64,000 nt of DNA from Angiostrongylus vasorum. Lineage: Eukaryota; Nematoda; Chromadorea; Rhabditida; Metastrongylidae. Location: assembly GCA_018806985.1 (NCBI GenBank), contig JADANN010000262.1:102707-166706 (forward strand). Direction: 5' to 3'. Positions within the stretch are counted from its first letter, which is position 1. Every line of letters starts with the position of its first letter. This document shows, piece by piece, positions 23,157 to 35,074 of this stretch. A program made the position numbers and the translations under genes. The notes beneath the pieces were generated by a model that had not been told where the DNA came from, did not search any database, and was given only the letters and a program-made list of their open reading frames with translations.

Positions 23157-23844
23157 TTATCGTCTGACTACTAGAAACCACTGTGGGACCAGCTTTACGT
23201 GTGATACCATCAGTCTGCTACGAAATGGAGGATAAATGTGAACATGCGTTGACGTGAATCCGATAAACGCCGTTGTCCATTGTTTTTTATCATTTTTATT
23301 CATTTTCCACTTTTCCCTTGAATTCCTTACTCTTTGTTCTATAGTTCTGTAGCACTCGACTCTGCAGCACAAGAGAATCACCAACTTAAGGATTACCTGT
23401 ATAATCAAAATGCCAACTATATAGCTGAATTGACTCTCTCCAACCAGCATAATCTTCTCCTTAACAGATTGTGTGACCACCTATAAACATATCATCATCT
23501 TTCGTTCATATATCCTATAGCTCAGGAATCAATCGATAAAACTATATAAGGCTGTGGTTATTAATAAATTTGTAGCTTGCTGTGAATAAATATTACCTGA
23601 AAATGTGCTGTTAAAAACGCGACATGAACAAGGGAGATAAGGAAGACTGCAACTGAGATTTTACCAGTAGCAACTATCGCTGTAATAGAATGATATTATT
23701 AAAGCTAATGTTGACTTTACTAATAATTACTTTATCGAATCGACCTAATATCGTGCATAGAATTGATGAAGCGAATCCTCCAACAGTGAAGAATGTATTG
23801 CGTTCCATACCAGCTAGTGGAGTTCGTAGTAATTCGTTGTCCAT
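23157..23844 (-). CDS. Small multi-pass membrane protein (operon gene 3), family not recognised
   Basis: Exons 23844-23745, 23679-23597 and 23480-23157 join in phase to about 168 residues. The start codon follows a TTTTCAG acceptor directly, and the preceding gene's stop is only 106 bp upstream. Membrane spans are seen at TFFTVGGFASSILCTILAIV, KISVAVFLISLVHVAFLTAH and FSYIVGILIIQVILKLVILL. They are followed by CC and a strongly basic tail (RTIEQRVRNSREKWKMNKND). The donor of exon 1 is ATTAG/GTCGAT; the alternative GTAATT donor would break the frame. The last roughly 40 residues are less protein-like, so the true 3' end may differ (a shorter coding end or a further splice). Confidence 0.5.
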
Positions 23845-23950
23845 CTGAAAATCTCCTTCATGATCTGATCCCAGAAGTAATCTGTGATTTTCGGATCCAC
23901 ATATCGGCACAGTTAGTAGTAGTTTTCACTTATAAGCTACTTTCAGTAAA

Positions 23951-25112
23951 CTAGAGAAAGTTATAGTTTATGCTACTTTTTATGTGATAATTCATATTTT
24001 CGTCTTTATGATGAGCAGGATTATCCTTGTTCGAAGGTAGTAACGTTTGCCTGATATTAGCACGTTTTTCGTACCAATCCATTGTTTTACGGCACTTTAT
24101 CATGGTAAGGAGGGTATGACAAAGTATTAAGTCACAATACACAGCTAGAGGTTCAATCCTCGGCGACATTGTCACCCAGGCTGCGAAGAAGTTCACCATC
24201 ATGAACTGTTAAAGTCTTGATCTAAGCCTAATGGTAAAGTAGACAACGTCATACTGTTTTTTAAAAACCGATCTCAACTAATGCTAACAAGTTTATCACT
24301 AAGTTTATCACTAAACTTCAAGCTGGAAAAAAGAACGTCGTGTTCACAATGACGCTGAGATATGAGCAAAACAGCAAGGGTCAGTTGCGCTTCGAACCCG
24401 CGATTATCCATTTCGGGGTTTCACATGTTACCCACTACCCCACCGAGGTGCTTGCTTTGCTTTTTTTCTCAGTCAGTTTTTCACTATAACGGTTCTATCA
24501 GCAATCATCCGTCAACGGGAAGGCAACTGAGATTTCAAAACTCTTATTTTTTTCATAAACGATTTTACATCTTGTTCTCATCAAACAAATAAGTCGTCGA
24601 ATTGAACTAGTGGTTGGGCTGGCGCGGACTTTTCATGAAGATGTGAGCTTCAAGAACTGCAACCCTTTTCGTCACAACTCCGGTCTGGAATTTGGAATTC
24701 ACAAAAATAAAAGCATATGTCATTCTAGTTAGCATGGCTCGTAAAATCCCAAAACACTATTAGTGTTCGAGAATTTCCACTGGAAATTTTTACGATTTTA
24801 TTGAAGAGTACTATCACTATGGACTATAAAGTGACTTAAGGAATATGTGTGGCGTTGTGGTTCGAGGTGACCCGCGATTAACATGGTCTTCGGTTTCACT
24901 CAGTGCCTCGCACTTCTCGTTACTGCAGGTTCGGCAAATTGGCATCAGATTTGACCGGAACATTGACTTACCAATAGAGCGAGTAACAAAGGTGGAATGA
25001 AGAAGACTGAAGGTACGATACTGATCAACGTGCCACCGATGAGGTGTCCGAGCAAGATTCCGCTCGCCAGACAGAATCCAAACAAACAGGTACGTCGCTC
25101 AGTGTCGTCCAT
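23951..25112 (-). CDS. Small multi-pass membrane protein (operon gene 2), family not recognised
   Basis: Two exons, 25112-24972 and 24205-23951, join in phase 0 through a 766-bp intron with GTAAGT donor and TTTAACAG acceptor. They give 131 residues ending at TAG. The first exon starts MDDTERRTCLFGFC and is almost entirely hydrophobic after residue 10, with one or two membrane spans (ASGILLGHLIGGTLIS and PSVFFIPPLLLALL). The second adds FMMVNFFAAWV and a further span (YCDLILCHTLLTMI), then a basic, polar cytoplasmic-looking tail. The layout suggests a three- or four-span protein. A splice acceptor (TTTCTCACAG) ends 2 nt before the ATG, which suits trans-splicing. The intron holds an old SINE-like relic and an E-type MITE relic. 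An MFS fragment was considered for exon 1 but no MFS signature motif is present. Confidence 0.55.
24335..24472. repeat. Family E-like relic
   Basis: CACAATGACGCTGAGATATG, GCTTCGAACCCGCG and CCCACTACCCCACCGAGGTG follow the E layout loosely and also resemble a decayed tRNA-like B-box region. Confidence 0.3.
24850..24960 (+). repeat. SINE family A-like relic
   Basis: GGCGTTGTGGTTCGAGG and TCGGCAAATTGGCATCAGAT resemble head and core but are strongly diverged. Confidence 0.4.
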
Positions 25113-25251
25113 TGCTGTGAGAAAGCACAGTGTTAGGGACAAATTTGGTCTAACGTTAGTTTTTTTCGTCATTACTTTTATAGTATTTTTTTAACGCCGA
25201 TGATTCTTCATAAGTGAAACGATTTAAAAACCAATTTAACAGGATATTTGG

Positions 25252-25538
25252 TTAGAAAAGAAATGTCATACATGCAATCACACAAAAGTAGTTGACAACG
25301 TTGCCGACCACAAAAAAAGGCACTATAAACTTTCTTTCGTTGTTGATTTCTTTAAACTCAGCTTCCTTTGGCTTATAGCATCGCTTAGTTTTGATTTCAA
25401 CTATGGTCGCATACAAGACGATCGGCGCATTCGGTGACAAAAGGCGCCGCCGATGTCCATACGTTCTTAGTTCAACACCGTTCGTTAAATAATGAAACCT
25501 TTCGTAGACACGGAGTTTACACTTGGACTGTTATCGGG
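25252..25538 (-). CDS. 3' terminal exon of a membrane protein gene (operon gene 1?), family uncertain
   Basis: An open frame follows an AACAG acceptor near 25538 and runs to TAA at 25252-25254. It encodes about 95 residues with a basic stretch (RTYGHRRRLLSPNAP), a short hydrophobic run (IVLYATIV), a charged linker (KPKEAEFKEINNERK) and a final span (FIVPFFVVGNVVNYFCVIAC). The pattern of span, charged loop, span is what the end of a multi-pass protein or degenerate chemoreceptor would look like, but no family motif is certain. The stop codon is 139 bp upstream of the next gene's ATG. Upstream exons could include 25.9-26.1 kb. Confidence 0.35.
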
Positions 25539-25867
25539 TATACTGTTCACAGAATTATCGGTTTTATGCACGCTTTTCTTTCGGAAAAATAGCGAACCAA
25601 ATAGTTTTATGAGAATGGGAAGTTGAAGAGTTGATGAAGCTAACGCAGTACTGTGGGAAAATAGATGATACGGGAGCATTCCACGGATTAAATATTATGA
25701 CAGCACACTTTGCTTAGTCATTAAGCACTTTGTACAGAATTCCGAAAGGTTTTCTTTGCTTTCCAACAAGTCTCGATTTTCAAGGAATTCTGAGCCTTTA
25801 GCGCTCGATTTTTCCTAGCGTCGATTTAGTAATTTCCTGACTCCCTCTATCAGTATTCAGTATTCTA

Positions 25868-26048
25868 GTTCACTAAAAAAAATCCGCACAAACCGGCATT
25901 CTTTCGAATGTTTAGGAAGACATATGTAGGAATAAGGAATAACACAATGACTTCCACGTATAAATCGAAGATATATTCTAAAACGGGTGGGAAAAACGAA
26001 TGCTCCAGCAAGTTCGCCGGACGAAATACCAAGCATAAGCACCTGAAA
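25868..26048 (-). CDS. Possible exon(s) of the upstream membrane protein gene
   Basis: On the - strand a good acceptor (CTTTTTCAG) precedes GTGCTTATGCTTGG. A second acceptor (CCCGTTTTAG) precedes a hydrophobic frame, YIFDLYVEVIVLFLIPTYVF, followed by LNIRKNAGLC, a typical first-span-then-basic-residue pattern. The two readings use different frames, so only one is likely real. The region probably belongs with the exon at 25252-25538 but I could not join them. Confidence 0.25.
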
Positions 26049-27271
26049 AAGCGTTTCGTTGAGCATGAGAACGTTCTCGAGTCGCTGAACATGTGTGATG
26101 AATGGCCTGCGATACCACAGGAACCACCTCATCGCACGCCATTGGTCAACTAGCAACGTTCCAACTCATTGACCAATGACGAAGGATATAGGGTGGCGTT
26201 GCGACGGTGATAATTACTCTGCCGGAATCATTACCAATCTTACTCACATCTCGAATTTACCGTAGCTACTGTACTCGAAAGCAACAATTTAATGGAAGGT
26301 TTCTGTAGAAAAGAAACACTTGACACCATATTCCAATCTTGTTCGTGTATCGCTTTGTATTGGCTTTTTCTCCAACAAAATGTGTTTTATTTAACCTTCT
26401 AATAAAAGGTTCTTTGAAGGCTTTTTTTGACTGGGAAGAAAAATCATTTCACCCAATGATAGACTACGTTTACATGGCGATGACACATATTACGGTTTCA
26501 ATCCCCATACACAGTCACCCGGATTGACGAGTTCAATGTATCCATCGGATGGGTCAGTTAAGAGGAAACCAATCGTTTTATGCAGTCAGCATAAGAGACA
26601 TAGCTCTTGATCTATGCGATTTCGCAGGATGAACCTCAACTTCGTTACTGTACCTTGTAGAGAGGTTATTCTCTGACTTTTCTACAGTTCTTTTAACCAC
26701 TGCATTGAAGAGCTGGCGGTATAATGTGCGTTCCTAATTCATTCACTACCTCTATAGATGAATGGACATGATGAGGTTGCGCTAAGATAGTGTCAAACAA
26801 TCGACAACACACCGAAATTCCCAAGTACATCTCGACTATGTTGTTCTTTGTGTCCTTATCCACTTGCGATACAGGTTCGGACTGTGATATTGCAGTAGTG
26901 ATCTGAAGTGAAGTTGGTTGAAATCTAGACCATAGATCAGTTTGTTGCCGTGGGCATTTTGCCCTTACTGAGACTTTTAACTATATAAATCAGATAAAAA
27001 CGCTCTTCCCAAACAATAACATTTCTCCAAACTTCTACGTTTTTAATTTTCTAGCTCAAACGACTAGCTGGTTATGGTCCCTATGTATCTATCTAATTAG
27101 GGGCGCGAGTGTCGCAACTGTTAGAGATGACGTGTATCACACGTGTGGTCGTTGCTTCGACTACGCTTTGTTCAAAGTTCTCCTTACCTCCGAAGTCTGC
27201 GAATGTGTGTGTATTAGAATGGGTATGGAAAAGCTTCCCAACTAAGACCAATGCAAACTGGCGGCAACTAC

Positions 27272-27402
27272 CTATGATGAATGCTTCGAAGTGATCTAGC
27301 AGAAATTTTCCGGTGCTCCAAGAAGAGTAAACTCGATCAGCAGTCAACGCTATTTTTGAGGTGGACAAGGTCTTCAAGTGGCAGTGTATCTTACGTTCAA
27401 AT
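27272..27402 (-). CDS. Possible internal exon, unrecognised protein
   Basis: The frame is open between a CACTTCAG acceptor and an ATAG/GTAGTT donor. It encodes about 43 residues including SKIALTADRVYSSWSTGKF and LLDHFEAFII, and needs 2 nt from a preceding exon. A - strand gene spanning roughly 27.2-28.4 kb is plausible, interrupted by a SINE at 27592-27872. Confidence 0.3.
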
Positions 27403-27591
27403 CTGAAGTGTTATGTAGATTACGGATACAAAGCAACACACCGAGTGAAAAGAGTGATTGGATTCGCAGAATATGTAAAATCTGGTCATATAAAAAAGTG
27501 CTACATCGATCGTTGAACCAAGGAGAAAAAAATTACATCGCATGTTTTACTTGTGTACTACTTAATTTTCAGTTTAGCTTTAATCATCATA

Positions 27592-27872
27592 AAGGATGAC
27601 AAGAATAAAGCTCTCGGCGTTGATCAATTGCTGAGAGATGCGCCATATATTCTACTTCACGAAGCATCGTTGGAGGTGTTTGAATGCATATCTGACCTTT
27701 ACAGTGACTCATGGTGGCCTGCCGATGTAAAAATTCAGTACTGCTATCCTACCAGATATGTCTGGCATAAATTTACTGAATCTGGAGAAGTGGAAGGTTT
27801 GGCTAATCTGTGGAGCAGTATCGAACCCATAGGCATTTCAGAGGCCTTTAACCACTGCGCTACACGCACACT
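27592..27872 (-). repeat. SINE family A, full-length copy
   Basis: It runs from AAAGGAT tail repeats (27592) through GCTCTCGGCGTTGATCAAT to the inverted tRNA-like head (CCACTGCGCTACACGC) at 27872. Both boxes are recognisable. Confidence 0.85.
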
Positions 27873-28172
27873 TTTAACATCATAACTTAATGAATTCTTG
27901 CACCATTACACGTGCACAACAAATTTATGAGTGGTGATTTTTAAGATGAGAGCACTTCATTTGTCATCTACATGAAGTTGTCTATATGACTGCCGTGAGA
28001 TTTCAGATTACTAACAGATCCAATAACTCTGCCGTATTGGTTAGAACTGGAATAATTGTCTACCAAAAAGATTTATTCCACTTTGATTTCGACAATTACG
28101 ACCTTGTCGGTTAGGATTGAGTTATGTCCACTCAGAAGTACTTGTTCATGTCTGAGCTACGGGGACACTCAC

Positions 28173-28346
28173 ATAATCCTTGACATCGTATGCGACCGGT
28201 TCAGCAACATCTCGTGCCCGTTCAGCTGCTGTGATGAGTTTATTTCCAATGAAGAATACACCATCATAGTACGCAAGCACACGCCTTCGCATTGTTTCGA
28301 TTGTTGTCTGAATTTGTTCCACATAGCGTTCGGCAACTTCTGTCAT
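28173..28346 (-). CDS. Isolated 58-codon exon, unrecognised protein
   Basis: The exon is bounded by an ATTCAG acceptor and a GTGAGT donor, phase 0 at both ends, starting with ATG. The peptide is amphipathic and helical (MTEVAERYVEQIQTTIETM, then ITAAERARDVAEPVAYDV), with repeated short hydrophobic steps. This loosely recalls lipid-droplet-binding helices, but that is a guess from composition. The next candidate exon downstream (27272-27402) does not match its phase, so an exon in between is missing or the two are unrelated. Confidence 0.4.
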
Positions 28347-29339
28347 CTGAATACTACGGTGTACAGAGATTACTGTAATCGTAGAACATGTGAAGAAACC
28401 TTAACTAAACAGATCTTTTCGTTTTAAACAGAACGCAGCCTTACCGTTTAGCGTAAGCACAATACACAAAATGAAACATTCCTAGCTTTTGGACGTCACA
28501 ATAAGTCCATAATTGGTTACTGATCTCTTTGATATGTTCATAGTAAAGTCGATAAAATTGAAACCACTGATTTAAACTTATCAGATCTTCTAGCTAATCA
28601 TCGACCGATTCGAGGAAGTGCCGAAAAAGCTAAATGTATAGGACGTACGTGTTCATCCCGCGATGAACAAGGATGATGAGGATATCAATACTGATGGGGC
28701 AGAGTCATAGAAAAAGAAAAGAAATGAAAAAAATGAGTTAATAAGAAAGCGTAGAAAAGGATATGAGACAAGAGAGAATGTGCAGCGAAACAAGACGAAG
28801 AAGCGATGAAGCACGACTGTGTTATGCGTGTGAAAGAACCGAAATCTATGGGGAAAAAAAGCCGGAAAATATAGACTTCACGTGGTAAGTAGTGCTTCAC
28901 TTGTGATCAGGCCAGAGGAACGAAGAATGAACGGGAATGACGACATTATAAGAACAAACTGTAAAAAATAAACCGGATACTAAACGGAGTAAAGTGAGGT
29001 AGAAAGCAACCGACTGTTATGAGTCGCGCTATCGACGATGACGATGAAGAGTAGGTAAGCAAGAAAGGAGGCTAAGGAAGCGCTTTTACAATTAAAAATA
29101 TCTAAAGAATTGTGGAAATTTTTTTGTAGGCCTACATTCGACTAGGAGAACAATAATTATTAAGTGGACAACTACAAGAACTCTTCAGGGAAATGACGAT
29201 TGGTCTCAGCACAATGAAAAAGCAGGATTGTCGGCTCAAAGTAACATTTTGAAAAAACTTGTTGTTAGCTTGGGTGATGAAAATTCAATTCGGTATCCAT
29301 TCATTTTTTTCCTTTAAGAGTCCATTCTATTAATGTCGT
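28347..29339. other. Nothing recognised
   Basis: A-rich on the + strand around 28680-29100. No repeat family or convincing exon. Confidence 0.5.
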
Positions 29340-29475
29340 AGAGTTAAAGGGTAAAGCGTTCAGCGTTAATCAATGCATGGCGGATGCGCCATGCACTGGA
29401 CTCGATTCACAGGATGGTCGTGGTGAGTTAAAGCTTGTTTGGGCTCCACAATGGCTTGCGGGGGACTTACCGATG
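29340..29475 (-). repeat. SINE family A, partial copy
   Basis: Tail (AAAGCGTTCAGCGTTAATCA, ATGCGCCATGCA) and part of the middle are present, truncated before the core. Confidence 0.6.
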
Positions 29476-30384
29476 TATCAAATAATTAATTCATTGCTTT
29501 CTTCATGAACAAATATGAGGTCTTTTTTTCAATATTTCTCTCTCACCCATCATACACGAAAAAGAGGGCGTTGGTGAAAAAATATGTTTCGAACAGCCAC
29601 CACTGTTCTCACAGGTAGAAAGCAGAACGAGGAATTCCTCAACTTGGCGTCCAAAATAGATATGAAATACATATAGACACAAAATAGATGAACTTTTAAT
29701 GGATACGGAACAGTAGCTGCAAGGGTTAAATATAAACGAAAAACCTCTCCCAGAACGGTAAACCCACCGAAAATGAGGTCTTGTTTATCCTCCTTTTTAA
29801 TTCCAACGAAATGAGTACAGCTTAAAAAGTGGGTTAAATGAGCTGGACTAGGCAGCAGTGATTAAAATACCATCGAACAATCATAGCGACAGGTCAGTTC
29901 GAAACCACTTAGATGAGCATCTATGTGCAACGTAGATTTGCATAATTTTTTTCTAACAGTAGAGACAGTGGTTGCAAGAGTTTGGGTACGGTGTATCTGA
30001 TTTCTTTAAACTAAAATTCAAACAGAATACTCCACAAGTAACGCATAGGACACGAAAGCGTAACAAAGTAGATTTTGAAGTAAAATTCACTGGTCTCACA
30101 CAGAAATCCAAAACATCAGCGTGAAAAACGTTTTGGATAAATTCCAAAAATCCAAAAATGAACCGTAACGAGCAGTGCCTTGTGTTTGGGCGTTACTTCG
30201 CGCCCTACCTCACCCTCGTTTTTCGACCTCAGGTAGGCATATTCCTCACACAGGTAATACTCTTCACGCGGCTGGTCTCCAGCAGTTAACTGGAAGACTT
30301 GTGAAGAACAAAAGAGTAAGTGTTTAAAAGAACCTGTGAACTATGTGAATGGAAATTTATGCATGAAGGTCTATCTACTGATGT
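29476..30384. other. Nothing recognised
   Basis: Unique-looking sequence with no convincing exon on either strand. Confidence 0.5.
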
Positions 30385-30600
30385 TTTGAAACTGTTTGAA
30401 TGAGCATATTGTGTGTCAGTTTCACGTAACCACGCTCTGAAGAAGGCGAAACCGCGAAAACGCCGGCTATTCTGCGTGAATAAAAAATATTATGGCAACA
30501 ACCTCATGTCTCTTCATCAAGGAAGCACTGAATTACTGATCAGGTAAAAGTGGTTGAGAGAAAATCGGTCTTGGGATATGAACTCAGTGCTTTTTTATCT
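30385..30600. mobile_element. Family D element, one arm
   Basis: CTCTGAAGAAGGCGAAACCG, a decayed GAAAACGCC motif, and the terminal AAAATCGGTCTTGGGA are present; the left arm is lost. Confidence 0.6.
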
Positions 30601-30639
30601 TCCGAAACAACTCTGATAACAACCTGGCATTCCTCTAGT

Positions 30640-30745
30640 GATGAAGGACTTGGTGAGCCTTGGGTGTAGAACGGAACGAACGAGCGATCTTATGTGTATT
30701 GCAGGGCAGAACTAAACACTGCGCTACACGCGTCCAATATGACGA
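30640..30745 (-). repeat. SINE family A, head fragment
   Basis: GATGAAGGACTTGGTGAGCC through ATGTGTATTGCAGGGC to CACTGCGCTACACGCG is the inverted tRNA-like head and core edge only. Confidence 0.6.
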
Positions 30746-31584
30746 TGAACTGTAAATTGGATCTGCAGCTGAATAAGTAAGCATTGATGATCAACTGAAC
30801 TAACTTTATCGACGACAATCTCAAAGTTACGTTAAGCTTGAAAACGTCAAGCGAAGAGAATCCATTGTGTCATTCTAATCGGTCATTGACGTCAAGTCAT
30901 CAGCTTTTTTTAGTGTTTTTTTAATGAGTCATCGTTCTGACCACTGATTTGCTGGAACCTACGGACAATGATTTCCCATCAACGATGAAAAGTTATTGTG
31001 CCGTTACTCCCTCTTCGAAACTGGCCTACAGTTAACAGTTAACCACTGTGAAATTCTTCCATCGTTTCTTCACACATTACTCATTTTCTAAAATTCCCCC
31101 AGATTTTCCCAAGTAAGCATTCTTTCTAAATGGCGAAATTCGCCAAATATGAGAAGAAATCGATATCATTTATCGGTACGACCATTAGTCGCCAAGTGTG
31201 ATAATCTCTTTGAGCGTCCGTCTTCTTCCTTACAAAAATTTATTAATATTTCTCCACTTGTCCTCACCACACGTCAGAATTACTCAATGGACTATGCTCG
31301 CTGTTGAGATACTACAGTTATCACACTTTACTCTGCTATCCTCATCAATCCATCTACCGGGTCGGTGCTTTTGTCTTGATAACTTTGAAATCTTGCGGAA
31401 CTTCTTCGTAAAGGGCTAATCACTTGCTGCTGTGATTTGGACGAATCGCCCACCCACTTCGCTTAATTTTTGACGATTTGGGAATGCGGCGATGTCTTTG
31501 ATCTTTGATGTCGCCCTAGGTCATATGTCCAGTCTTTCTCAATCGTCTGCGTGATAAATGGTGCTTTTTTATTTTTTGTTTTGT
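30746..31584. other. Nothing recognised
   Basis: Unique-looking AT-rich sequence; ORFs are short and lack acceptors. Confidence 0.5.
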
Positions 31585-31945
31585 ACAACCCGTCTTTCAC
31601 ATCTACGGTGTAAATCCCAGCACCTCTTGTATTCGATTCGTTTCCTCGCATCCGTCATCCACGAAAGTCTTCCCAATCTTTTTACGTGTGGTTTTGGCTG
31701 GTGCTAGAGGATTTTCCTTTCATCCTGAATATAGTAGAATGCTGGTCGAACCAATTCGCGCTGTAGTACTGAGATTGCCGGGCTAAAGCATCCCCAATTC
31801 GCGATTTTTCCCGAACTAGTCACGCAGCAGTTTCCCGACCTCAGAAGGAGAGGCTTGGTGAGCCCGAAGCAGGAATGAACCACCACCGTGCCCGCGATGA
31901 TCAGCATTATTACCACTGTGGTATCCGCCTCCTGGTAAGTAATAC
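31585..31945 (-). repeat. SINE family B, full-length copy
   Basis: CTCGCATCCGTCATCCACGA tail, ATGCTGGTCGAACCAATTCG middle and TTACCACTGTGGTATCCGCC head. Confidence 0.8.
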
Positions 31946-32109
31946 TACTACCATTAATGTTTCGACAGCGCATTCGATAGTGCTATTTGACCTTCAACCT
32001 ATCTACGGAGCCTTATGGTTTTCGAAGTGCACCTTAGTGCAAGAATAATCGTAAAATTATAGAATTTTTTTCTATCTTTCTACAATATTCCTGATACTCT
32101 AAAGAGCAT

Positions 32110-32310
32110 TTATTTATATTGTTGAGCTTACACGGGGTTGACAATGATGTTTATTCGGCTAAAGTTTCCACGAATGCGTCTTCATCAGCGCCGACGATCC
32201 TTGTCGATGGTTCACAGTTGTTCCCCCTTCTCGATGTGGCGTCTTCTTCTTGCATCGAACCAGATCTTCCTCAGTTCGGCATCTCGAATGCGCCATACTC
32301 ACCCAGCAAC
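32110..32310 (-). repeat. Family F, inverted copy
   Basis: Its complement reads GACGCCACATCGAGAAGG, GGATCGTCGGCGCTGATGAA and ACTTTAGCCGAATAAACATC, matching 33690-33835. Confidence 0.55.
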
Positions 32311-32479
32311 GCTCTTTTTATACAGGGTGGTTGTTGTTGATACGATTATCCGTTGGTAATAATTTGTTTTTCAACGGATAATCCACCCTGCAGCAGTCGG
32401 TATTTTGTTAGCTAGCACATGGCGAACAGCAAAACAATAAATTTAATAACTCTGAAGAGCTTGTCCGTTCGTGTAAAGA

Positions 32480-32516
32480 GGTCCGGAATTTTGCAAATAT
32501 CTCAGCATTATACAAA
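32480..32516. repeat. Family E terminal fragment
   Basis: GTCCGGAATTTTGCAAATAT followed by CTCAGCATTA is the E-type end alone. Confidence 0.5.
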
Positions 32517-33689
32517 CTCTAAAGAGCTTTAAAAATTTTTTTCATTTATTTCCATTTGCCCTCGATTAGCCCACCGAACTAAATCCACAGCACTAGAGCA
32601 CTGAGAGGTAATCGTTTCGCTAGGCGGCAATGGCCAACCGGAAACAATTCCACTCTTTATAAGCATCTTTAGATTCAGTCCTAGAATGATCATTCCATTC
32701 AAGCCGCCGAAATCTACCAGAATACGTTCCGCAAAACTAGTAAAAAAACGTTCTAAGAAGAAGGAATCAAAGCAAAAATTATCTGTCTGCCAGTCACGGA
32801 CGTTCGCTCTCGTGCTCCGTCAGTCCACTTTTCTCATGACTTTTTCAAGATTCTTACTACTCTAATCAAGATGTTATCGCTTTATAGTACGGGTGATTCT
32901 CTCCGTTGTAATAGTAGAGGAGTTGTAGAGTCGTGAGGTTTGGTAATAAAGTTGTTATAGAGCTCATTAAAGGTTTTCCTAGTTTGCGTAGGGATATCTA
33001 GACTATTCGGAGCGTTCAAGACCACTTCCACACTGCATTGCTCTTTCACTGTTCCACTTGTGTTGATGAGAATAGACGGATATCTCCTCTCGATGATTCT
33101 CTACTGCTGCAAGAATATGTTGAAGTCGGAATAGATGAGAAAGAACGAGTATGTCGTTATTGTCCGAAGTGATAATCGCAAAAAGAGGGCATTGATAAGA
33201 AGAGGGTGATTATTCGACAACGTATTGGATTCTGCCGGCAGTAAAACCGTCTAGACAAGGCTTGCAACCAAAGATAATCTCCAAGAGACACGTTGAAGTA
33301 GGAATAGTGGCCAGTAGGATGTGAATTACTTTTGTTTTGGTCGTCATCACTAACTCGGGCACAACCACTATCCTGTTCACTCAACTCCAGTGCGTCAGAC
33401 CACCTATAAAGTGGTGCTCTTCAGGCGTTTTCTCGAGGATCATCTCAGTCGCAAGTTGCTCATAATAACTTTATAAACAGAAGACGCGACTCTCAAGTTT
33501 AACCTATCCCAGATGTTTTATGTCTTAACGTTATTTTAAACGTAAGTGGGTACTTGAACGTGTTTGGAAAAAAAATTTTCAAATCGATTCCGCTTCAAAT
33601 CTTTTCATTAGCAATCGACGACTTCCAGTCACTCGTCACTTAAATGAGTTGTTGTTGACGTCATTTATGAACAAGCTCATGTTAACACC
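32517..33689. other. Nothing recognised
   Basis: No exon or repeat family identified. Confidence 0.45.
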
Positions 33690-33835
33690 TCACTGGATTC
33701 GACTCGATTCGAGGACGAAGACACCACATCGAAAGTACGAAGTAATGTGGACCACCGACTCGGATCGTCGGCTCTGAGGAAGATGATGACGTCGAGACGT
33801 TTGCTGAATAAAAATTTTTGTCAACGTTGTCAACC
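33690..33835 (+). repeat. Family F, D-related repeat
   Basis: ACGAAGACACCACATCGAAA, GGATCGTCGGCTCTGAGGAA and GTCGAGACGTTTGCTGAATA are shared with an inverted copy at 32110-32310. Confidence 0.55.
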
Positions 33836-33989
33836 TAATAATCCAAGAAGGTATTGATTATTAATGGAGAGGTTAAATGATGACCAGTTTGAAATATACT
33901 AGAAATAGCGTCTATTTGTTTAACGTGACGCCAAATTGTCGCTAATGTATTGTACTTCCCAGTCATTTGATTGCTTAGACAGATAAATG

Positions 33990-34118
33990 ACAGATATATA
34001 CACACAAACATGCATACACGTACATATACACATACACATACCTGCACATACAAATACACATACACTGACACTGACACATACACTGACACATACATATACA
34101 CACATACATATAAACACA
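33990..34118. repeat. CA-rich minisatellite (ACACAT/CACTGA units)
   Basis: Irregular CACATA and GACACATACACT units; open in several frames only because stops are rare in the unit. Confidence 0.85.
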
Positions 34119-35074
34119 TAGCGCTCCAAAGAAGTATAGACAACGAGTCACCCGCATTTAAATTAGATAGATGGATGACTAGGATCCGTGTTTCATCCAC
34201 TATCCACTATCGGAGGAGTGTGCCAGGTGGCTTAAGGACGGATTGCCCAGGATAACCCTAATGAGGAAGAACTGATCTATTCTGATGAAAAAATTACGGA
34301 GATTGGATCTAATCAACTCGTTTATCACATTCTTGACCAGCTTATCATTAACCTGTTCCAATGAACGAGCACTCAACAAATCCGTATTCTTTTCTTGATG
34401 AGCTTACGCGAGGTTGATAAACAGCTTTAACAGTTATAACTCAACAAACTGACTTCTAATTCTGCGTACTTTTTTAAATCATCACATTTCATTCCCATTC
34501 GATCGCCGTCATCATTTATTGGACTGGGTGTTTTCTCTTCATGCTGCTTACTTATTTAATTACTTAGAAGGCTTCTTATTTTCACATGTTGCATTGCACA
34601 GAACGCTTCTTTCATTCGATTCGTTGTGCTGCAACCGTTACCCATAGAGATCTTCAGTGTGGATTCAGCTGCGGCTTATGGATCGGTTGTCTTCTCTCCC
34701 GATAGAATATACAGTTGATGACTGGGTGTCGTTTTCCACCAGCCGTACTACAGAGTTCCTAGGTCTCCGCTGTAGTAAGTACAAAACCAGAGATTTACCA
34801 GCAAATTCCTTGCAAGTAGGATTCTTCCAGGACGGCAGCGATTCTTGTAGTCGTGCAGATCCCTTACCCAAGTGAATCCCGATTTTTTCTTTTAGTCTTT
34901 TTGTCAAGTTCTTCTGCGAAATTATTCGGAACAATCGATCTAAATCGTGTTCTTCTTTTTTATTTTCTGAGACAGTCGCAGGGTTTTTTTTTGCATCAAA
35001 CCAGCACTCTTGGGACGTTTGACGTTCAGTGAGTGGACGACGACAGTAATGGAATCATTTAGCTCTTCTTAGCA
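34119..35074. other. Nothing certain
   Basis: Overlapping opposite-strand ORFs at 34657-34934 are both fairly protein-like, but neither has splice sites that settle it. Confidence 0.4.

Noticed and set aside
24972..25112. Exon of a major-facilitator transporter
   Set aside because: Length and hydrophobicity fit loosely, but a complete two-exon, 131-residue model is simpler and no MFS signature is seen.
33835..34255. ORFs of 60-121 codons over the CA-rich tract
   Set aside because: Low-complexity unit without stops; peptides are Cys/Val/Tyr or Thr/His repeats.
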